A stretch of 64,000 nt of DNA from Membranihabitans marinus (GTDB lineage Bacteria > Bacteroidota > Bacteroidia > Chitinophagales > Saprospiraceae). The translations under genes were made by a program, and so were the position numbers. Below, in pieces: positions 45,550 to 55,359 of the stretch. Location: positions 248,001 through 312,000 of the forward strand of contig NZ_JAHVHU010000004.1 of assembly GCF_019802045.1 (NCBI RefSeq). The letters are read 5' to 3'. A model generated the notes under the pieces. The model worked only from the letters and a program-made list of their open reading frames with translations, did no database searches and was not told the DNA's origin. Each line of letters opens with the position of its first letter. Within the stretch, counting starts at the first letter, position 1.

Positions 45550-46404
45550 CTATCGGATAGCTATAGGAATATGGGCAGTGAATAAAGGAATCGGGTTATA
45601 AATAATTCCGGGCTCCACAACCTGAAAGTCATTCTCCATAAAATGTGGATATGCGCGGTAAAATTCGTTGTTTGCCTGTGTCAGATCCTGTGCTAAAACC
45701 ATAAAGTAGGAAGCAGTTGGATCATTGTACCTTTTCCCAAATGATACAAAGAAGAATACGTGTTGCAATTTGCTATGAAGCGGTGTCCCCCGATTTAGAT
45801 ACAGTTTTGGCGCATTATTATCAATTCGATATTCTGTATAACTACAGTATATTAGAGGACTCTCTATGGCTCCAGGCGTTTGATGACCGATGCACAGTAC
45901 AATAAAGTCCTGCAAGGAACGATAATTTTGCCCAGGTCTTTCTTTGAGATACATGTTGCCTGCTTCTTCTGCATTGCTGGCCCGAACAATACCCAGTTCC
46001 CGGGATCGAATGGCAGGCTGACTCATGACCATAAAAAGATCCAAGTCTGACGAGATCCATTCGCTGATTCCACAAAGGTCTATAATCTGGCTAATCAGAT
46101 CCTCTGAGATCACATCATTCTCATCCACTTCAAATTCAGCGTTGGAATGCGATGTTCCTACCCGGACCGTATAGATGGGGTGAAGATTCTTTTTAAGATA
46201 ATTTTTATAGTTCCTGCCGGCCAGTTCTTTAGCTAGATTTAAAATCTTATTCAGTGAAGTTCGCGTTGTCTTAATGGTACGATTTCCAATAACCGCGACG
46301 TAATATCGACCAGTGTACCGAACCATACCATCCTCATCGATGCTAAACTGAAAATCTGGTCGTGGCCTATAGCCGGCAACAGATTCAATCCGTAATATTA
46401 TCAT
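45550..46404 (-). CDS. Hypothetical protein
   Basis: A 284-residue protein from the ATG at 46404 (the frame reaches 46422). The N-terminal strand pattern FSIDEDGMVRYTGRYYVAVIG is like small beta domains, but no family is assigned with confidence. No signal peptide, membrane helix or catalytic motif is seen. A TATCTTTG promoter box lies only 4 bp before the start. Single gene between the amidohydrolase and a gap. Confidence 0.6.
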   Translation of the reverse strand: MIILRIESVAGYRPRPDFQFSIDEDGMVRYTGRYYVAVIGNRTIKTTRTSLNKILNLAKELAGRNYKNYLKKNLHPIYTVRVGTSHSNAEFEVDENDVISEDLISQIIDLCGISEWISSDLDLFMVMSQPAIRSRELGIVRASNAEEAGNMYLKERPGQNYRSLQDFIVLCIGHQTPGAIESPLIYCSYTEYRIDNNAPKLYLNRGTPLHSKLQHVFFFVSFGKRYNDPTASYFMVLAQDLTQANNEFYRAYPHFMENDFQVVEPGIIYNPIPLFTAHIPIAIR

Positions 46405-46408
46405 GGCA

Positions 46409-46416
46409 CAAAGATA
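46409..46416 (-). promoter_or_regulatory. -7 box immediately before a start codon
   Basis: TATCTTTG on the minus strand ends 4 bp before the ATG at 46404. If used, transcription would begin at or next to that ATG, giving a leaderless message. No -33 box found. Confidence 0.35.
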
Positions 46417-46614
46417 ATACAAGCATATTTATATAAGCATTTTTATCAGCCAAGAGATTCGTGGTATCCTCCAAAGTTTAGCGTCATATAACAAAAGTTC
46501 TCATATATTAATATTTATTTAAATATGTTAAGACTAATAACCCGCGGGAATCATCTGCGTTTTAAACGTGCGCATTGACCCAAATTCAATAGAATAAATT
46601 TAAACGCAATCAAA

Positions 46615-46818
46615 ATGTTCAGATCAAAGCGAAAGCACCAAAGAAAGCGGAATAAAAAACAATATGTTTTGCATGCCGATGACCAAGCTGTCAAAATTCC
46701 GTTGACATTCACTGGAAAATCTGCCAAACTCAATAGTGAAGCGCTACACAAAGGTCAATACACACTGTGTACCCAAGAGAAAAAAGAACAAAATCGTATC
46801 CCGGTCATGGTTCTTTGA
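46615..46818 (+). CDS. Small basic protein, doubtful
   Basis: A 67-codon frame from an ATG at 46615. The product begins with a dense basic stretch (RSKRKHQRKRNKKQ) and then a mixed segment. It could be a small nucleic-acid-binding protein, but no relative is recognised and no promoter is seen. The flanking gap 46405-46614 has nothing else. Confidence 0.35.
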   Translation: MFRSKRKHQRKRNKKQYVLHADDQAVKIPLTFTGKSAKLNSEALHKGQYTLCTQEKKEQNRIPVMVL

Positions 46819-46852
46819 TTTTCCTGACCTCGTCGGTCAATCGGCAGTTCGA

Positions 46853-48274
46853 TTAATTCAAATAATCAATCATCAATAGTTTCAATACTTTACCCCGCAT
46901 ACTCGGGATCAACACCCGATGACCTGAAAGCTGCATACCATTTCGAACTTGCAGACGTAACTTTTGAAAATCAGTAGACAATAAATTGGTTCGGAGTGAA
47001 GCGCCGTTTGGTCTGATGATATACTCGCTCACCGTATTTTCGTTGCGTATTTCATCGTTGTATATCAACCTGAGGTGATTGGGGTTCTTAAACAAAAAGT
47101 AAGATGAATAGGCGCCTTCATCATCGTTTGAGAACTGCCTTTTTGGAAGCAATTTTTGCCAGGAATCATTTTCGTTTGATGAAAGGTGAAACAATAACAG
47201 ATTCTCATAATGATAGTCCACAGTATACCTGCTTCCATAATAATCAATTCGTCCACTGGATGTCATACGTTCCATTTTTTGAACTTCTTCTAAAACCATA
47301 ATGGTTGATCCGTTATCCATCAATATTACATCTTGTATTTGGATGTCTTCCAGGTAATCGAATTTTGCACGTCGGTCATTTCCGTAAAAATCATTCAATA
47401 GATTATTGTGAAAGACGAAGGTCGCGTATTCAAAGACATCCTGATCTTTGGGATCTTGCTTAACCCGGAATATCAGCTCCGCGCGATTCAAGTCCTTCTC
47501 ACTTCCCAATCCACAAATGATCAGCTTATGATTTTGGTTATCGTATAAAAAATTAGCATCATAGACCAGTAGTGATTTCATGGGTAAAATGGATTCTTCC
47601 ATTTCTCCGGCTTCCCGCAGCTTATAGATAAAGAAAGCGTGGTCTTCTTTTTTATACAAGAAATTATTTTGTTCAAAAATAAGATAAAATATCCCTGAAT
47701 TGGTGACCAGGGATTTTCGGTAATCATCGTAAAAATCAAAATCTGCAAGTTGAATTGCACTGGTTTGAACAATTTCTTCATACTTGATATCATAAACCGC
47801 ATAACCGATGATTTCATTACTCCGGATCACTGTCAGGCCAAACTTGGATCGATCTTCCGAAAAGGTATATCGGAAACTATAATTTTGAAAATTCCGCTCT
47901 AACTTGAGGATGGTATCAGTTTTGATTTTTTCAAAATTTGGTTGATACGATTGATTCACGATATAAAGCGTATCTTTCTCTTCTGCAGAATACAGGACAA
48001 AGTATCGGTCTTCATACGAATACATGTGAATGATCCGACATTTTTTGTGGGGCAGGTTAAATTCTTGCGCCGATGTCAAAAAAAGATCCTGATTAAAATT
48101 ATGAAGCGTAAAAGCATCCTCCGAGTAGCTGGCAATCATATATTTGTCCTCGAAATCCCCCAATAGTTCGTACGTGCGATCAGTACGCACATCCAGTCCT
48201 TCGGACACGACGATGTTCTGACTGAATACGGTGGTCGTCAAAAATAAGAAGAAAGAAAAAATAGTAAATTTCAT
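46853..48274 (-). CDS. Hypothetical secreted protein
   Basis: A 473-residue protein with a signal peptide (1-19, ending VFSQ). The mature part is rich in aromatic and acidic beta strands (YMIASYSEDAFTLHNF, EDRYFVLYSAEE, FYLIFEQNNFLYKKEDHAFFIY), suggesting a beta-propeller-like fold; no family is recognised. Single gene converging with the small basic ORF and 52 bp from the divergent formimidoyltransferase gene. Confidence 0.7.
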   Translation of the reverse strand: MKFTIFSFFLFLTTTVFSQNIVVSEGLDVRTDRTYELLGDFEDKYMIASYSEDAFTLHNFNQDLFLTSAQEFNLPHKKCRIIHMYSYEDRYFVLYSAEEKDTLYIVNQSYQPNFEKIKTDTILKLERNFQNYSFRYTFSEDRSKFGLTVIRSNEIIGYAVYDIKYEEIVQTSAIQLADFDFYDDYRKSLVTNSGIFYLIFEQNNFLYKKEDHAFFIYKLREAGEMEESILPMKSLLVYDANFLYDNQNHKLIICGLGSEKDLNRAELIFRVKQDPKDQDVFEYATFVFHNNLLNDFYGNDRRAKFDYLEDIQIQDVILMDNGSTIMVLEEVQKMERMTSSGRIDYYGSRYTVDYHYENLLLFHLSSNENDSWQKLLPKRQFSNDDEGAYSSYFLFKNPNHLRLIYNDEIRNENTVSEYIIRPNGASLRTNLLSTDFQKLRLQVRNGMQLSGHRVLIPSMRGKVLKLLMIDYLN

Positions 48275-48326
48275 ATGGAGTAAAATAATAACTATTTTTC
48301 AAATTTGACGACTTATTTCTAAGATT

Positions 48327-49328
48327 ATGCGTTTTAATGATGCCACGTGGATTGAATGGATACCCAATATATCAACTGGGGAGGCCCGTATAGTAGATCT
48401 CATTGCCACCACCCTATCCCAAATCCCACAACTATATATACTACACATCGACCGCAGTGAAGAGGTAAACAGGACAGTTGTTACCGCTGCCGGAACTAAA
48501 GATAGTCTCAAAAAGGGGTTGAAGTCTTTAGTGGATATTCTAGATAATACTATTGATATGTCCATTCATCGGGGGACCCATCCCCGATTAGGCGCTCTTG
48601 ATGTATCTCCGTATGTGTTATTGAAGAACGGAACAGTAGATGAACTTAAAAATTGGGTCAGTATCATGGCACAGGAAATATCCAATTACTTTGCCTTGCC
48701 GGTATATCTTTACGAAAGATCGGCAACCCACCCCCTTCGTATAAGCCTATCAGCTATCCGGAAAGGAGAATATGAGGGACTTGATCAGAAACTAAAAGCC
48801 CCTGAATGGAAACCCGACTTTGGTGGGCATATGCATCGCAGGCTGGGTGCTTCGGTTTTGGGAGTTCGGGATTTTCTTATTGCCTACAATGTGAATTTAA
48901 ATACGCCTGATCTACGTATCGCCAAAGCCATTGCCCGTGAAATCAGAACAGTAGGCGGGCCCCATCGAATCCATGCCCTCCCCGGACTAAAAGCCATTGG
49001 CTGGCGGTTGGAGAAATCCGGATTTTGCCAAGTCAGCACGAATATTACCAGAACTACATTAACCACCCCCTTGGATGTATACAAGCACTGCGAAAATCTG
49101 GCGAAGCACTTTGGATGTCAGGTCACCGGATCCGAACTCATCGGTCTGATCCCCCTCCATTCCATTGAAAAAATGCAATCCAGTGAACCTTTATCCACCA
49201 AGGAACTCAGCAAGAGGCTGGGCCTTGACTACTGCAAAGTGGAGGACTTGAAGGACCGAATCATCGAACATAAAGTGTATATTGCTTCCGGAAGATCATT
49301 GTTTAATGAAATATTTGATACTAAATGA
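48327..49328 (+). CDS. Glutamate formimidoyltransferase (FTCD N-terminal type)
   Basis: A 333-residue enzyme of the formiminotransferase family: WIPNISTGEARIVD, HRGTHPRLGALDVSP (His81, the likely catalytic His), then the second subdomain GPHRIHALPGLKAIGWRLE and VSTNITRTTLTTPLDVY. Transfers a formimino group from formiminoglutamate to tetrahydrofolate in histidine degradation. The cyclodeaminase domain is absent, as in many bacteria. Overlaps the following gene by ATGA. Confidence 0.92.
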   Translation: MRFNDATWIEWIPNISTGEARIVDLIATTLSQIPQLYILHIDRSEEVNRTVVTAAGTKDSLKKGLKSLVDILDNTIDMSIHRGTHPRLGALDVSPYVLLKNGTVDELKNWVSIMAQEISNYFALPVYLYERSATHPLRISLSAIRKGEYEGLDQKLKAPEWKPDFGGHMHRRLGASVLGVRDFLIAYNVNLNTPDLRIAKAIAREIRTVGGPHRIHALPGLKAIGWRLEKSGFCQVSTNITRTTLTTPLDVYKHCENLAKHFGCQVTGSELIGLIPLHSIEKMQSSEPLSTKELSKRLGLDYCKVEDLKDRIIEHKVYIASGRSLFNEIFDTK

Positions 49329-49738
49329 AACTTGAGCACATTGGGATCGCCGTAGAAAACCTGCAGGAAAGTGAAACAATTTTTGAAGAATTGCTTCAGA
49401 CGAAAGTTTATAAACGGGAAGAAGTTCCATCGCAAGGTGTAACCACTTCATTTTTGCAGGTGAAAAATACAAAAGTAGAACTATTGAACGCCACAGATCC
49501 AAATAGTCCGATCGCCCGATTTATTGACAAGCGCGGAGAAGGGATGCATCATATTGCATTTGAAGTGGATAACATAGTCGATGAATTACAACGTCTTAAA
49601 GCAGCCGGCTTTAAACTAATCAATGAAACACCCGCTATAGGGGCTGATCACAAAAAGGTGGCCTTCCTTCACCCCAGGTCTACAAATCGTGTACTAATAG
49701 AATTGTGTCAGGACATCCAGGATGATGACGATATTTGA
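49325..49738 (+). CDS. mce: Methylmalonyl-CoA epimerase
   Basis: A 137-residue VOC-fold enzyme: KLEHIGIAVENL (His5), GEGMHHIAFEVDNI (His75/76), PKSTNRVLIELCQ-like end (HPRSTNRVLIELCQ, Glu126), all metal ligands in place. It interconverts (2R)- and (2S)-methylmalonyl-CoA in propionate metabolism. It overlaps the formimidoyltransferase by 4 bp and the TauE gene by 17 bp, so all three are tightly coupled, although their pathways differ. Confidence 0.93.
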   Translation: MKLEHIGIAVENLQESETIFEELLQTKVYKREEVPSQGVTTSFLQVKNTKVELLNATDPNSPIARFIDKRGEGMHHIAFEVDNIVDELQRLKAAGFKLINETPAIGADHKKVAFLHPRSTNRVLIELCQDIQDDDDI

Positions 49739-50474
49739 AATCAGTATTGGTATCGGTGCCGGACTTCTGGCAGGGATGATTAATACGATGGCGGGGAATG
49801 GAAGCGCTTTAACTTTGGCCGTACTATTGGAATTTTTTGGACTACCAGCCCACATGGCCAATGGAACGAACCGCATCGGAGTTCTTGCTCAGACAAGTGC
49901 ATCGGTGATGAGTTTTAAGAGAGAAGGACGTCTTGATGTTCAAAACAATGTCCCCCTGATCCTACTACCGGTATTGGGTGCATTCCTCGGAATATATCTA
50001 GCTGTTATCATCAGTGCGGATGGATTCGTCACCATATATAAATATCTGCTTGTGGTCATGTTACTGGTAATACTCGTCAATCCCCGGAGATGGATGAAAA
50101 AAAATGAGGGTACAAATAGTTCCAAATGGTTTTGGCCGATGTATTTTATTTTGGGAGTCTATGGTGGCTTTATCCAAATGGGCATGGGAATTTTTTCTCT
50201 GGCTGTGTTCGTGCTTCTGGGCAACAAGGATTTGATCAGTGCGAATGTGCTCAAATCATTAATTATTGCAATATTTACCATCGCAGCAGTACTTATCTTT
50301 GCGTGGAAAGGAATGGTGCATTGGGGGTATGGATTAACACTTGCAATCGGACAGATGACTGGGGGTTGGTTTACTGCACAGTTTGCAAGTAGAAACTCCA
50401 AGGCCGGCACGGTAGCTTACTACCTCTTGATTGTATGCATACTTGGCGCTATATACAGTGTGTTTTTTAGATAG
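49722..50474 (+). CDS. TauE/SafE-family membrane transporter
   Basis: A 250-residue protein with about eight membrane helices. The N-terminal GAGLLAGMINTMAGNGSALTL and the second repeat GGFIQMGMGIFSLAVFVLLG are TauE/SafE signatures. Members export sulfite, organosulfonates or other anions; the substrate is open. The frame starts 17 bp inside mce; a second ATG follows directly. End of the three-gene unit. The 118-bp gap to prfA is empty. Confidence 0.85.
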   Translation: MMTIFEISIGIGAGLLAGMINTMAGNGSALTLAVLLEFFGLPAHMANGTNRIGVLAQTSASVMSFKREGRLDVQNNVPLILLPVLGAFLGIYLAVIISADGFVTIYKYLLVVMLLVILVNPRRWMKKNEGTNSSKWFWPMYFILGVYGGFIQMGMGIFSLAVFVLLGNKDLISANVLKSLIIAIFTIAAVLIFAWKGMVHWGYGLTLAIGQMTGGWFTAQFASRNSKAGTVAYYLLIVCILGAIYSVFFR

Positions 50475-50592
50475 TTGTATTGTCGGTATGGGTTTAGGAG
50501 TTGAGTTGTTTTACCATTTCATTGGAACCAACCAATCTATATTTTACGGTAAACCACCCCACATAGAGCAACGCCTAAAACCTATAAACTAC

Positions 50593-51666
50593 TTACCAGT
50601 TGTCATCCAGTTCTTTCATCTTTTCTGTGTTCTCATACAAACGAAGACTTTCAATGATTTCATCGAGATCACCTTCGATGATCTTATCCAAGGAATACAG
50701 CGTCAGATTAATTCGATGATCGGTCACCCGATTTTGCGGGTAGTTGTAGGTACGGATTTTATCGGACCGGTCTCCACTTCCTACCAGGCTTTTACGTTTC
50801 GCAGCCTGACTTGATTCGTGAGCTTTTTTCCGGGCATCATAAATTTTTTGATACAGTCGTTGGATGGCGATTTCTCGATTCTTGATCTGAGACCTGCCAT
50901 CGGTACTCTCAGCGACTATTCCCGTCGGTAAGTGTGTAAACCGAACACCGGATTCTGTTTTATTTACATGCTGTCCTCCTGCTCCACCAGATCGGAAAGT
51001 ATCCACTTTTAGATCTGGTTTTTTAATATCCACGTCCTTCATTTCCAGCTTGGGCATGACAACGACGGTGGCTGCAGAAGTATGAACTCTGCCCTGAGAT
51101 TCCGTTTGAGGTACCCGCTGTACCCGGTGTGCACCAGATTCATACTTCAGGTAACTATAAACAGCGTCTCCTTTGACTTCGAATTCAATCTTATTATACC
51201 CTCCAGCACTGCCTTCATTAATAAATAAGATGTTTTGTTTCCAACCTCTATTTTCGAAATACTTACTATACATCCGGTATAAATCCCCGGCGAATATACT
51301 GGCTTCATCGCCACCCGCACCAGACCGGATTTCTATAATGACATCTTTGGTATCTTCGGGATCCTTTGGAAGAAGCATCATTTTGATTTTTTCTTCCATG
51401 GATTCAATTTTTTCCGTGATTGATTCAAGTTCCTCCTGTCCCATTTCTCTCAACTCTATATCGGAATCATTGATCATTTCTTCCGCGACTGATTTTGAGT
51501 CCAGAACATTGGAGTACTCTTCATAAATATCCATTAGTTCCTTTAGATCCTTGTATTCCTTGCTAAGATCAGCATACCGATCCATGTCAGCTAGCACTTG
51601 AGGATCAGTGAGCTGTTCTTCGATTTGATGAAACTTTATTTCAATCTGTTTGAGCTTATCAATCAT
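50593..51666 (-). CDS. prfA: Peptide chain release factor 1
   Basis: A 357-residue class I release factor. GAGGQHVNKTESG gives the peptidyl-hydrolysis GGQ (230-232). The codon-recognition PxT motif is PQT (186-188, in HRVQRVPQTESQGRVHTS), and the family N-terminal helices are complete. RF1 reads UAA and UAG. Its ATG overlaps the stop of the upstream OmpA gene (TAATG at 51664-51668), giving translational coupling. Confidence 0.97.
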   Translation of the reverse strand: MIDKLKQIEIKFHQIEEQLTDPQVLADMDRYADLSKEYKDLKELMDIYEEYSNVLDSKSVAEEMINDSDIELREMGQEELESITEKIESMEEKIKMMLLPKDPEDTKDVIIEIRSGAGGDEASIFAGDLYRMYSKYFENRGWKQNILFINEGSAGGYNKIEFEVKGDAVYSYLKYESGAHRVQRVPQTESQGRVHTSAATVVVMPKLEMKDVDIKKPDLKVDTFRSGGAGGQHVNKTESGVRFTHLPTGIVAESTDGRSQIKNREIAIQRLYQKIYDARKKAHESSQAAKRKSLVGSGDRSDKIRTYNYPQNRVTDHRINLTLYSLDKIIEGDLDEIIESLRLYENTEKMKELDDNW

Positions 51667-53099
51667 TACTTGAATTTGACTACAAATTCCACCCTTCTGT
51701 TTAGCTTTCGACCTTCTGCAGTACTATTGGTGGCTATCGGCCGATCCTCACCATATCCTACAAAATCAAGCCGATCAGATGAAATTCCATTTTTGATTAA
51801 ATAGTCGTAGCATGCTTTGGCACGACGTGCAGAAAGATCCAGGTTTGAGGTGGCATTCCCGGTATTGTCCGTATGACCAGATATTTGCAAACCGTAACTC
51901 GGATTCTCCTTCATAATATCAACGATCTGGTCCAAGACGACATAAGAAGGGGTTTGCAGTGTTGCTCTGCCCACTTCAAATTGTACCGCCCGTCGAGCAA
52001 AATCAAGAATTTCTTTCACTTCTTCTTTTACCACCGGACAGCCATCATTCTCGGGATCACCCGGAGTATTGGGACATTTATCAATGCCATCGTGGACTCC
52101 GTCTCCATCCGTATCCGGACAGCCGTCATAACGGGCCTCCCCGGGCTGGTCCGGACACCGGTCTTCCCGATCGGGTATACCATCGCCATCTCGATCGGAA
52201 CATCCGCTCGTGGCAGCCGGACCGGGCTCATCCGGACAATCATCCTGATGATCAGGAATACCATCACCATCCTTATCAAATTCGGGGCACCCATTGTTTT
52301 CCGGTGGTCCGGGTAAATTGGGGCATTCGTCCTCGGGATCTATGACGCCATCTCCGTCGCTGTCCGGACAACCCTGACCGGAGGCAGGACCCGCAATGTC
52401 GGGGCACAAGTCCAGATGATCTGGAATACCATCACCATCCGTATCCGGACAACCATTAAATTCGGCTAAACCTGGAACATTCGGACAGTCATCTTCTTCG
52501 TCAGGAATCCCGTCTTTATCTGTGTCGATGGGTTTGAGTAAAATTTTTCGTTCTTGCTTAGATTCACCGATCAAATATTTTAAACCCAATCCAGCATGAA
52601 TGTTGTTTCTGTTTTCTTGTAAACCCACCCGGTATTCCACTTGTGCATTTAAGTAAGCACTCGTTCCAATTTTTACATCGATTCCTATACCTATCGGAAC
52701 CTGCAGACCAAACTGCATATCGTCTTTGAACTCGTACACGCCATTAATTCCTGTGGTGGCATAAGGAACAAACTGACTGCCTCTGTTCCATAGTTGTGCT
52801 TGCAGCAATGCTCCCACATCTCCGGTTACATTGTTCTTAGCCGGTTCATTAAAATTGGCAATGGCAAATCGGACTGGAACGTTGAGATTGAGAAAATCAT
52901 AGATGTTTCTGGAATAACCTACCTCTACCCCACTGGTATACCTTGTGAAATTGCCATAATCACCAGTCACTGGTCCGGTGTAGTCCAAAAACAAAACTTT
53001 GAAGTTGATGGCATCTTTTTGCAGGGGATTCTGACCGTCAGCTGATGGACTGATCATCAACCCAATCATGATGAAAAGTACCGGGATTAATCGTCTCAT
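51666..53099 (-). CDS. OmpA-family protein with thrombospondin type 3 repeats
   Basis: Full-length outer-membrane lipoprotein-type protein of 477 residues from the ATG at 53099 (the frame runs to 53138). After the signal peptide comes a beta-barrel-like N-terminal half (about 25-200), then six calcium-binding thrombospondin type 3 units (DTDGDGIPDHLDLCP type), and an OmpA domain with SGHTDNTGN and the ARRAKACYDYL peptidoglycan-binding arginine. It links the outer membrane to peptidoglycan. Shared transcript with prfA. Confidence 0.93.
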   Translation of the reverse strand: MRRLIPVLFIMIGLMISPSADGQNPLQKDAINFKVLFLDYTGPVTGDYGNFTRYTSGVEVGYSRNIYDFLNLNVPVRFAIANFNEPAKNNVTGDVGALLQAQLWNRGSQFVPYATTGINGVYEFKDDMQFGLQVPIGIGIDVKIGTSAYLNAQVEYRVGLQENRNNIHAGLGLKYLIGESKQERKILLKPIDTDKDGIPDEEDDCPNVPGLAEFNGCPDTDGDGIPDHLDLCPDIAGPASGQGCPDSDGDGVIDPEDECPNLPGPPENNGCPEFDKDGDGIPDHQDDCPDEPGPAATSGCSDRDGDGIPDREDRCPDQPGEARYDGCPDTDGDGVHDGIDKCPNTPGDPENDGCPVVKEEVKEILDFARRAVQFEVGRATLQTPSYVVLDQIVDIMKENPSYGLQISGHTDNTGNATSNLDLSARRAKACYDYLIKNGISSDRLDFVGYGEDRPIATNSTAEGRKLNRRVEFVVKFK

Positions 53100-53621
53100 T
53101 AAATTATTTTTATAATGTTGGCTCAAATGTACAAACAAATTTAATAAATCATATTATGATAATTACTTATGTGTCGACAATTAACATAACACGCAAAATT
53201 CATGGCTTTGATTAATGCAGATTCAAAGCATCTAACTCCGCAGGAATAGTATTCTATTTCAAAGAGTTGTAACAAGAACGAATGTAGTCTCATCTCAGTA
53301 AAGCCGTGCTGGTACAGAAAAATCAGTGTGACTGATCAAAACCTCGCCAAGGGCCAGATCGAATGTGGTCAATCCACGTTCGGTGAAGGAACCAAAATGT
53401 CCTCATTTTGGGTGGGTAGGATGAGGGAACCGACCTGTCCCCGCCTTCGCTGTGACAGGGCTCTGTCCCGAGGATAATGTATGAATCAAAAGTCAAACGT
53501 CACCCAAAATTGGGCTATGGAATATGCCCAATTATGGAATTTAATCAATTGATACACGCTGTATCAAGTATCACAACAGATTAGCGTGGGAATAAAATGG
53601 GATAAAAGCCTTATGCACGCA
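53100..53621. other. 522-bp gap with a hairpin cluster
   Basis: No gene. Between about 53363 and 53533 several stems stand in a row: GAATGTGG/CCACGTTC (one G-T pair), CCAAAATG/CATTTTGG (53392-53411), GACAG/CTGTC around 53454-53467 and AATTGGGC/GCCCAATT (53508-53533). None has a terminator T run. The stretch 53320-53480 is more GC-rich than its flanks. Possibly an RNA or an interspersed repeat. Confidence 0.45.
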
Positions 53622-54125
53622 TTATATTTTTGATCTCACATTTTCGAAAAAACCGGTATTGTAGTTTTTTTGAACGTTATCCCAATTATAGTAGCGTCCG
53701 TTCATGGCTATATACACCCCTGCGGGGAGCACCTGAACAAAAGCCAATGCCGCACCTATATTGAAAAACCCATCGGAAGATGCCCCTAATGAATAGGGAA
53801 TCATAGCTCCCGTGAGTACAATGGTTTTAGATTCCAGTAATTCCTGACCAGCGAGATACTTTGCAGTATCAACCATCGTATCGGTTCCATGAGTAATAAT
53901 TATTTTATGAGAAGTTGTCCTTTTACATTGCTCTGCGATAAATTCACGCTGTTCATTCGTCATATCCAAACTATCGATCATCATTAGTTTTTCAATGCGG
54001 ACATCCAAACCACATCGCGCTCTTTTGAGCATTTCAGGAAGGTGTGTATCTATAAAAAGCAACTCACCTGAAATGTAATTATACTCTTTATCAAATGTGC
54101 CACCCGTGGTGAGGATATGTATCAT
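53622..54125 (-). CDS. Short asparaginase-like protein
   Basis: A 167-residue protein matching the N-terminal domain of type I asparaginases: ILTTGGTFDKEYN with the first catalytic Thr, and IITHGTDTMVDTA with the second Thr and Asp. The family's C-terminal domain is missing, as in known short forms. It may hydrolyse asparagine or related amides; activity without the second domain is not certain. ATG at 54125 chosen; the frame begins with GTG at 54155. Confidence 0.8.
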   Translation of the reverse strand: MIHILTTGGTFDKEYNYISGELLFIDTHLPEMLKRARCGLDVRIEKLMMIDSLDMTNEQREFIAEQCKRTTSHKIIITHGTDTMVDTAKYLAGQELLESKTIVLTGAMIPYSLGASSDGFFNIGAALAFVQVLPAGVYIAMNGRYYNWDNVQKNYNTGFFENVRSKI

Positions 54126-54345
54126 AGGAACTAATTCAAAATACTTCTTAAGCACAGTGTGTTGTACCGGCAGGTCCGACCGTACTTATACAAAAATAAA
54201 TGATTGGTCTGTGCATTTATTATCAACCCACTTTTTCAGATCAATCGAAAATTATTGATTGTGATTCATTTTTCATGTTGCAGTCCATGTATTCGGGCGC
54301 ATATTGTTTTATCAATTGCGACGAAGAATTCTCACCGTAGCATCT

Positions 54346-55284
54346 TCACCGGTGAAACACATCACTAATAAAAGACAACACTTCAGGCAGAGCGGAACGC
54401 CAATAGCTCCAGCTATGGCTACCGTCCCGAACACGGAATTCATGTTCGATATTGGCTTTAATCATCTGAGCATGCAATGCCAGATTTCCTAAAATGAGAA
54501 AATCATCATCCCCACAATCTATATAAAACTTTGTGGACTGATCCTGTTCTTGGTAAGAATCGATCATTTTTTGTGGCGCATAGCGAGCGTAGTTCCCTTG
54601 CAATCTGGATGCACCGGAAAGATCTTTTCCAAAGGGTTGTCCCATTAAATTATTCCATCTGTTTTGTTCCATTTCAAGTACCTCCTCATCCGTAAAAACA
54701 CCGGCACTTAAGACACCGCTTGATCCAAATACATCCGGATGCCGCAATCCAAACATCAAAGCACCATAGCCTCCCATCGACAATCCCGCCACCGCACGGA
54801 ATTGACGATCTTTTCGTGTTCTAAAATCGGCATCGATGTGTGGAATCAACTCTTGGATTACAAAATCCTCGTAAGCTGCTTTCCCATCTGCTGAATTGAC
54901 ATACCATGTGACACCTGCATCCGGCATCACAATAATCATCTGAGCTGCCCTTTCCTTATCAATTTCTCTGTCTGCAATACGTTGAACCTGACCATATTGG
55001 ATCCATCCGGTTTCATCATCACTATACCCATGCAAAAGGTACAATACCGGAAAATTCATCGTTCCTCCGTCGTAGTCTTTTGGAAGATAGACACTGTATG
55101 ACACGTCACGACCCAATATTTCACTGTAATACTTTAACGATTCATAAACCGTACTGCTTTTGGGTGGTTCATCCGAATATTCATGGCCAGAATATCTCGG
55201 AGCTGATGCGTACCCATAGCTGATAAACAGACTAATCAACAGAACTGCGATCAGTTCCTGATTCCAAATTGTTCTTCTTTTCAT
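54346..55284 (-). CDS. Secreted esterase (esterase D / PF00756 family)
   Basis: A 312-residue protein from the ATG at 55284, with an N-terminal hydrophobic export signal (about 9-24). It has LYLLHGYSDDETGW (oxyanion region), nucleophile Ser169 in AGLSMGGYGALM, and an acid/His pair in DCGDDDF (Asp260 region) and GSHSWSYW (His290), so it is complete for hydrolysis. The family includes feruloyl, acetylxylan and S-formylglutathione esterases. It follows the TPP-controlled TonB receptor gene by 75 bp and could be on the same transcript. Confidence 0.88.
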   Translation of the reverse strand: MKRRTIWNQELIAVLLISLFISYGYASAPRYSGHEYSDEPPKSSTVYESLKYYSEILGRDVSYSVYLPKDYDGGTMNFPVLYLLHGYSDDETGWIQYGQVQRIADREIDKERAAQMIIVMPDAGVTWYVNSADGKAAYEDFVIQELIPHIDADFRTRKDRQFRAVAGLSMGGYGALMFGLRHPDVFGSSGVLSAGVFTDEEVLEMEQNRWNNLMGQPFGKDLSGASRLQGNYARYAPQKMIDSYQEQDQSTKFYIDCGDDDFLILGNLALHAQMIKANIEHEFRVRDGSHSWSYWRSALPEVLSFISDVFHR

Positions 55285-55359
55285 CCACTTGATTTTATAC
55301 AATATGCAAAATAAGAAATTTACCTAGTAGGAAAAATTTAATTTGATATTCTGTTTGCC

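Noticed and set aside
53392-53411. Stem as terminator for the ompA-prfA or asparaginase genes
   Set aside because: It lies at the 5' side of the ompA-type gene and has no T run.
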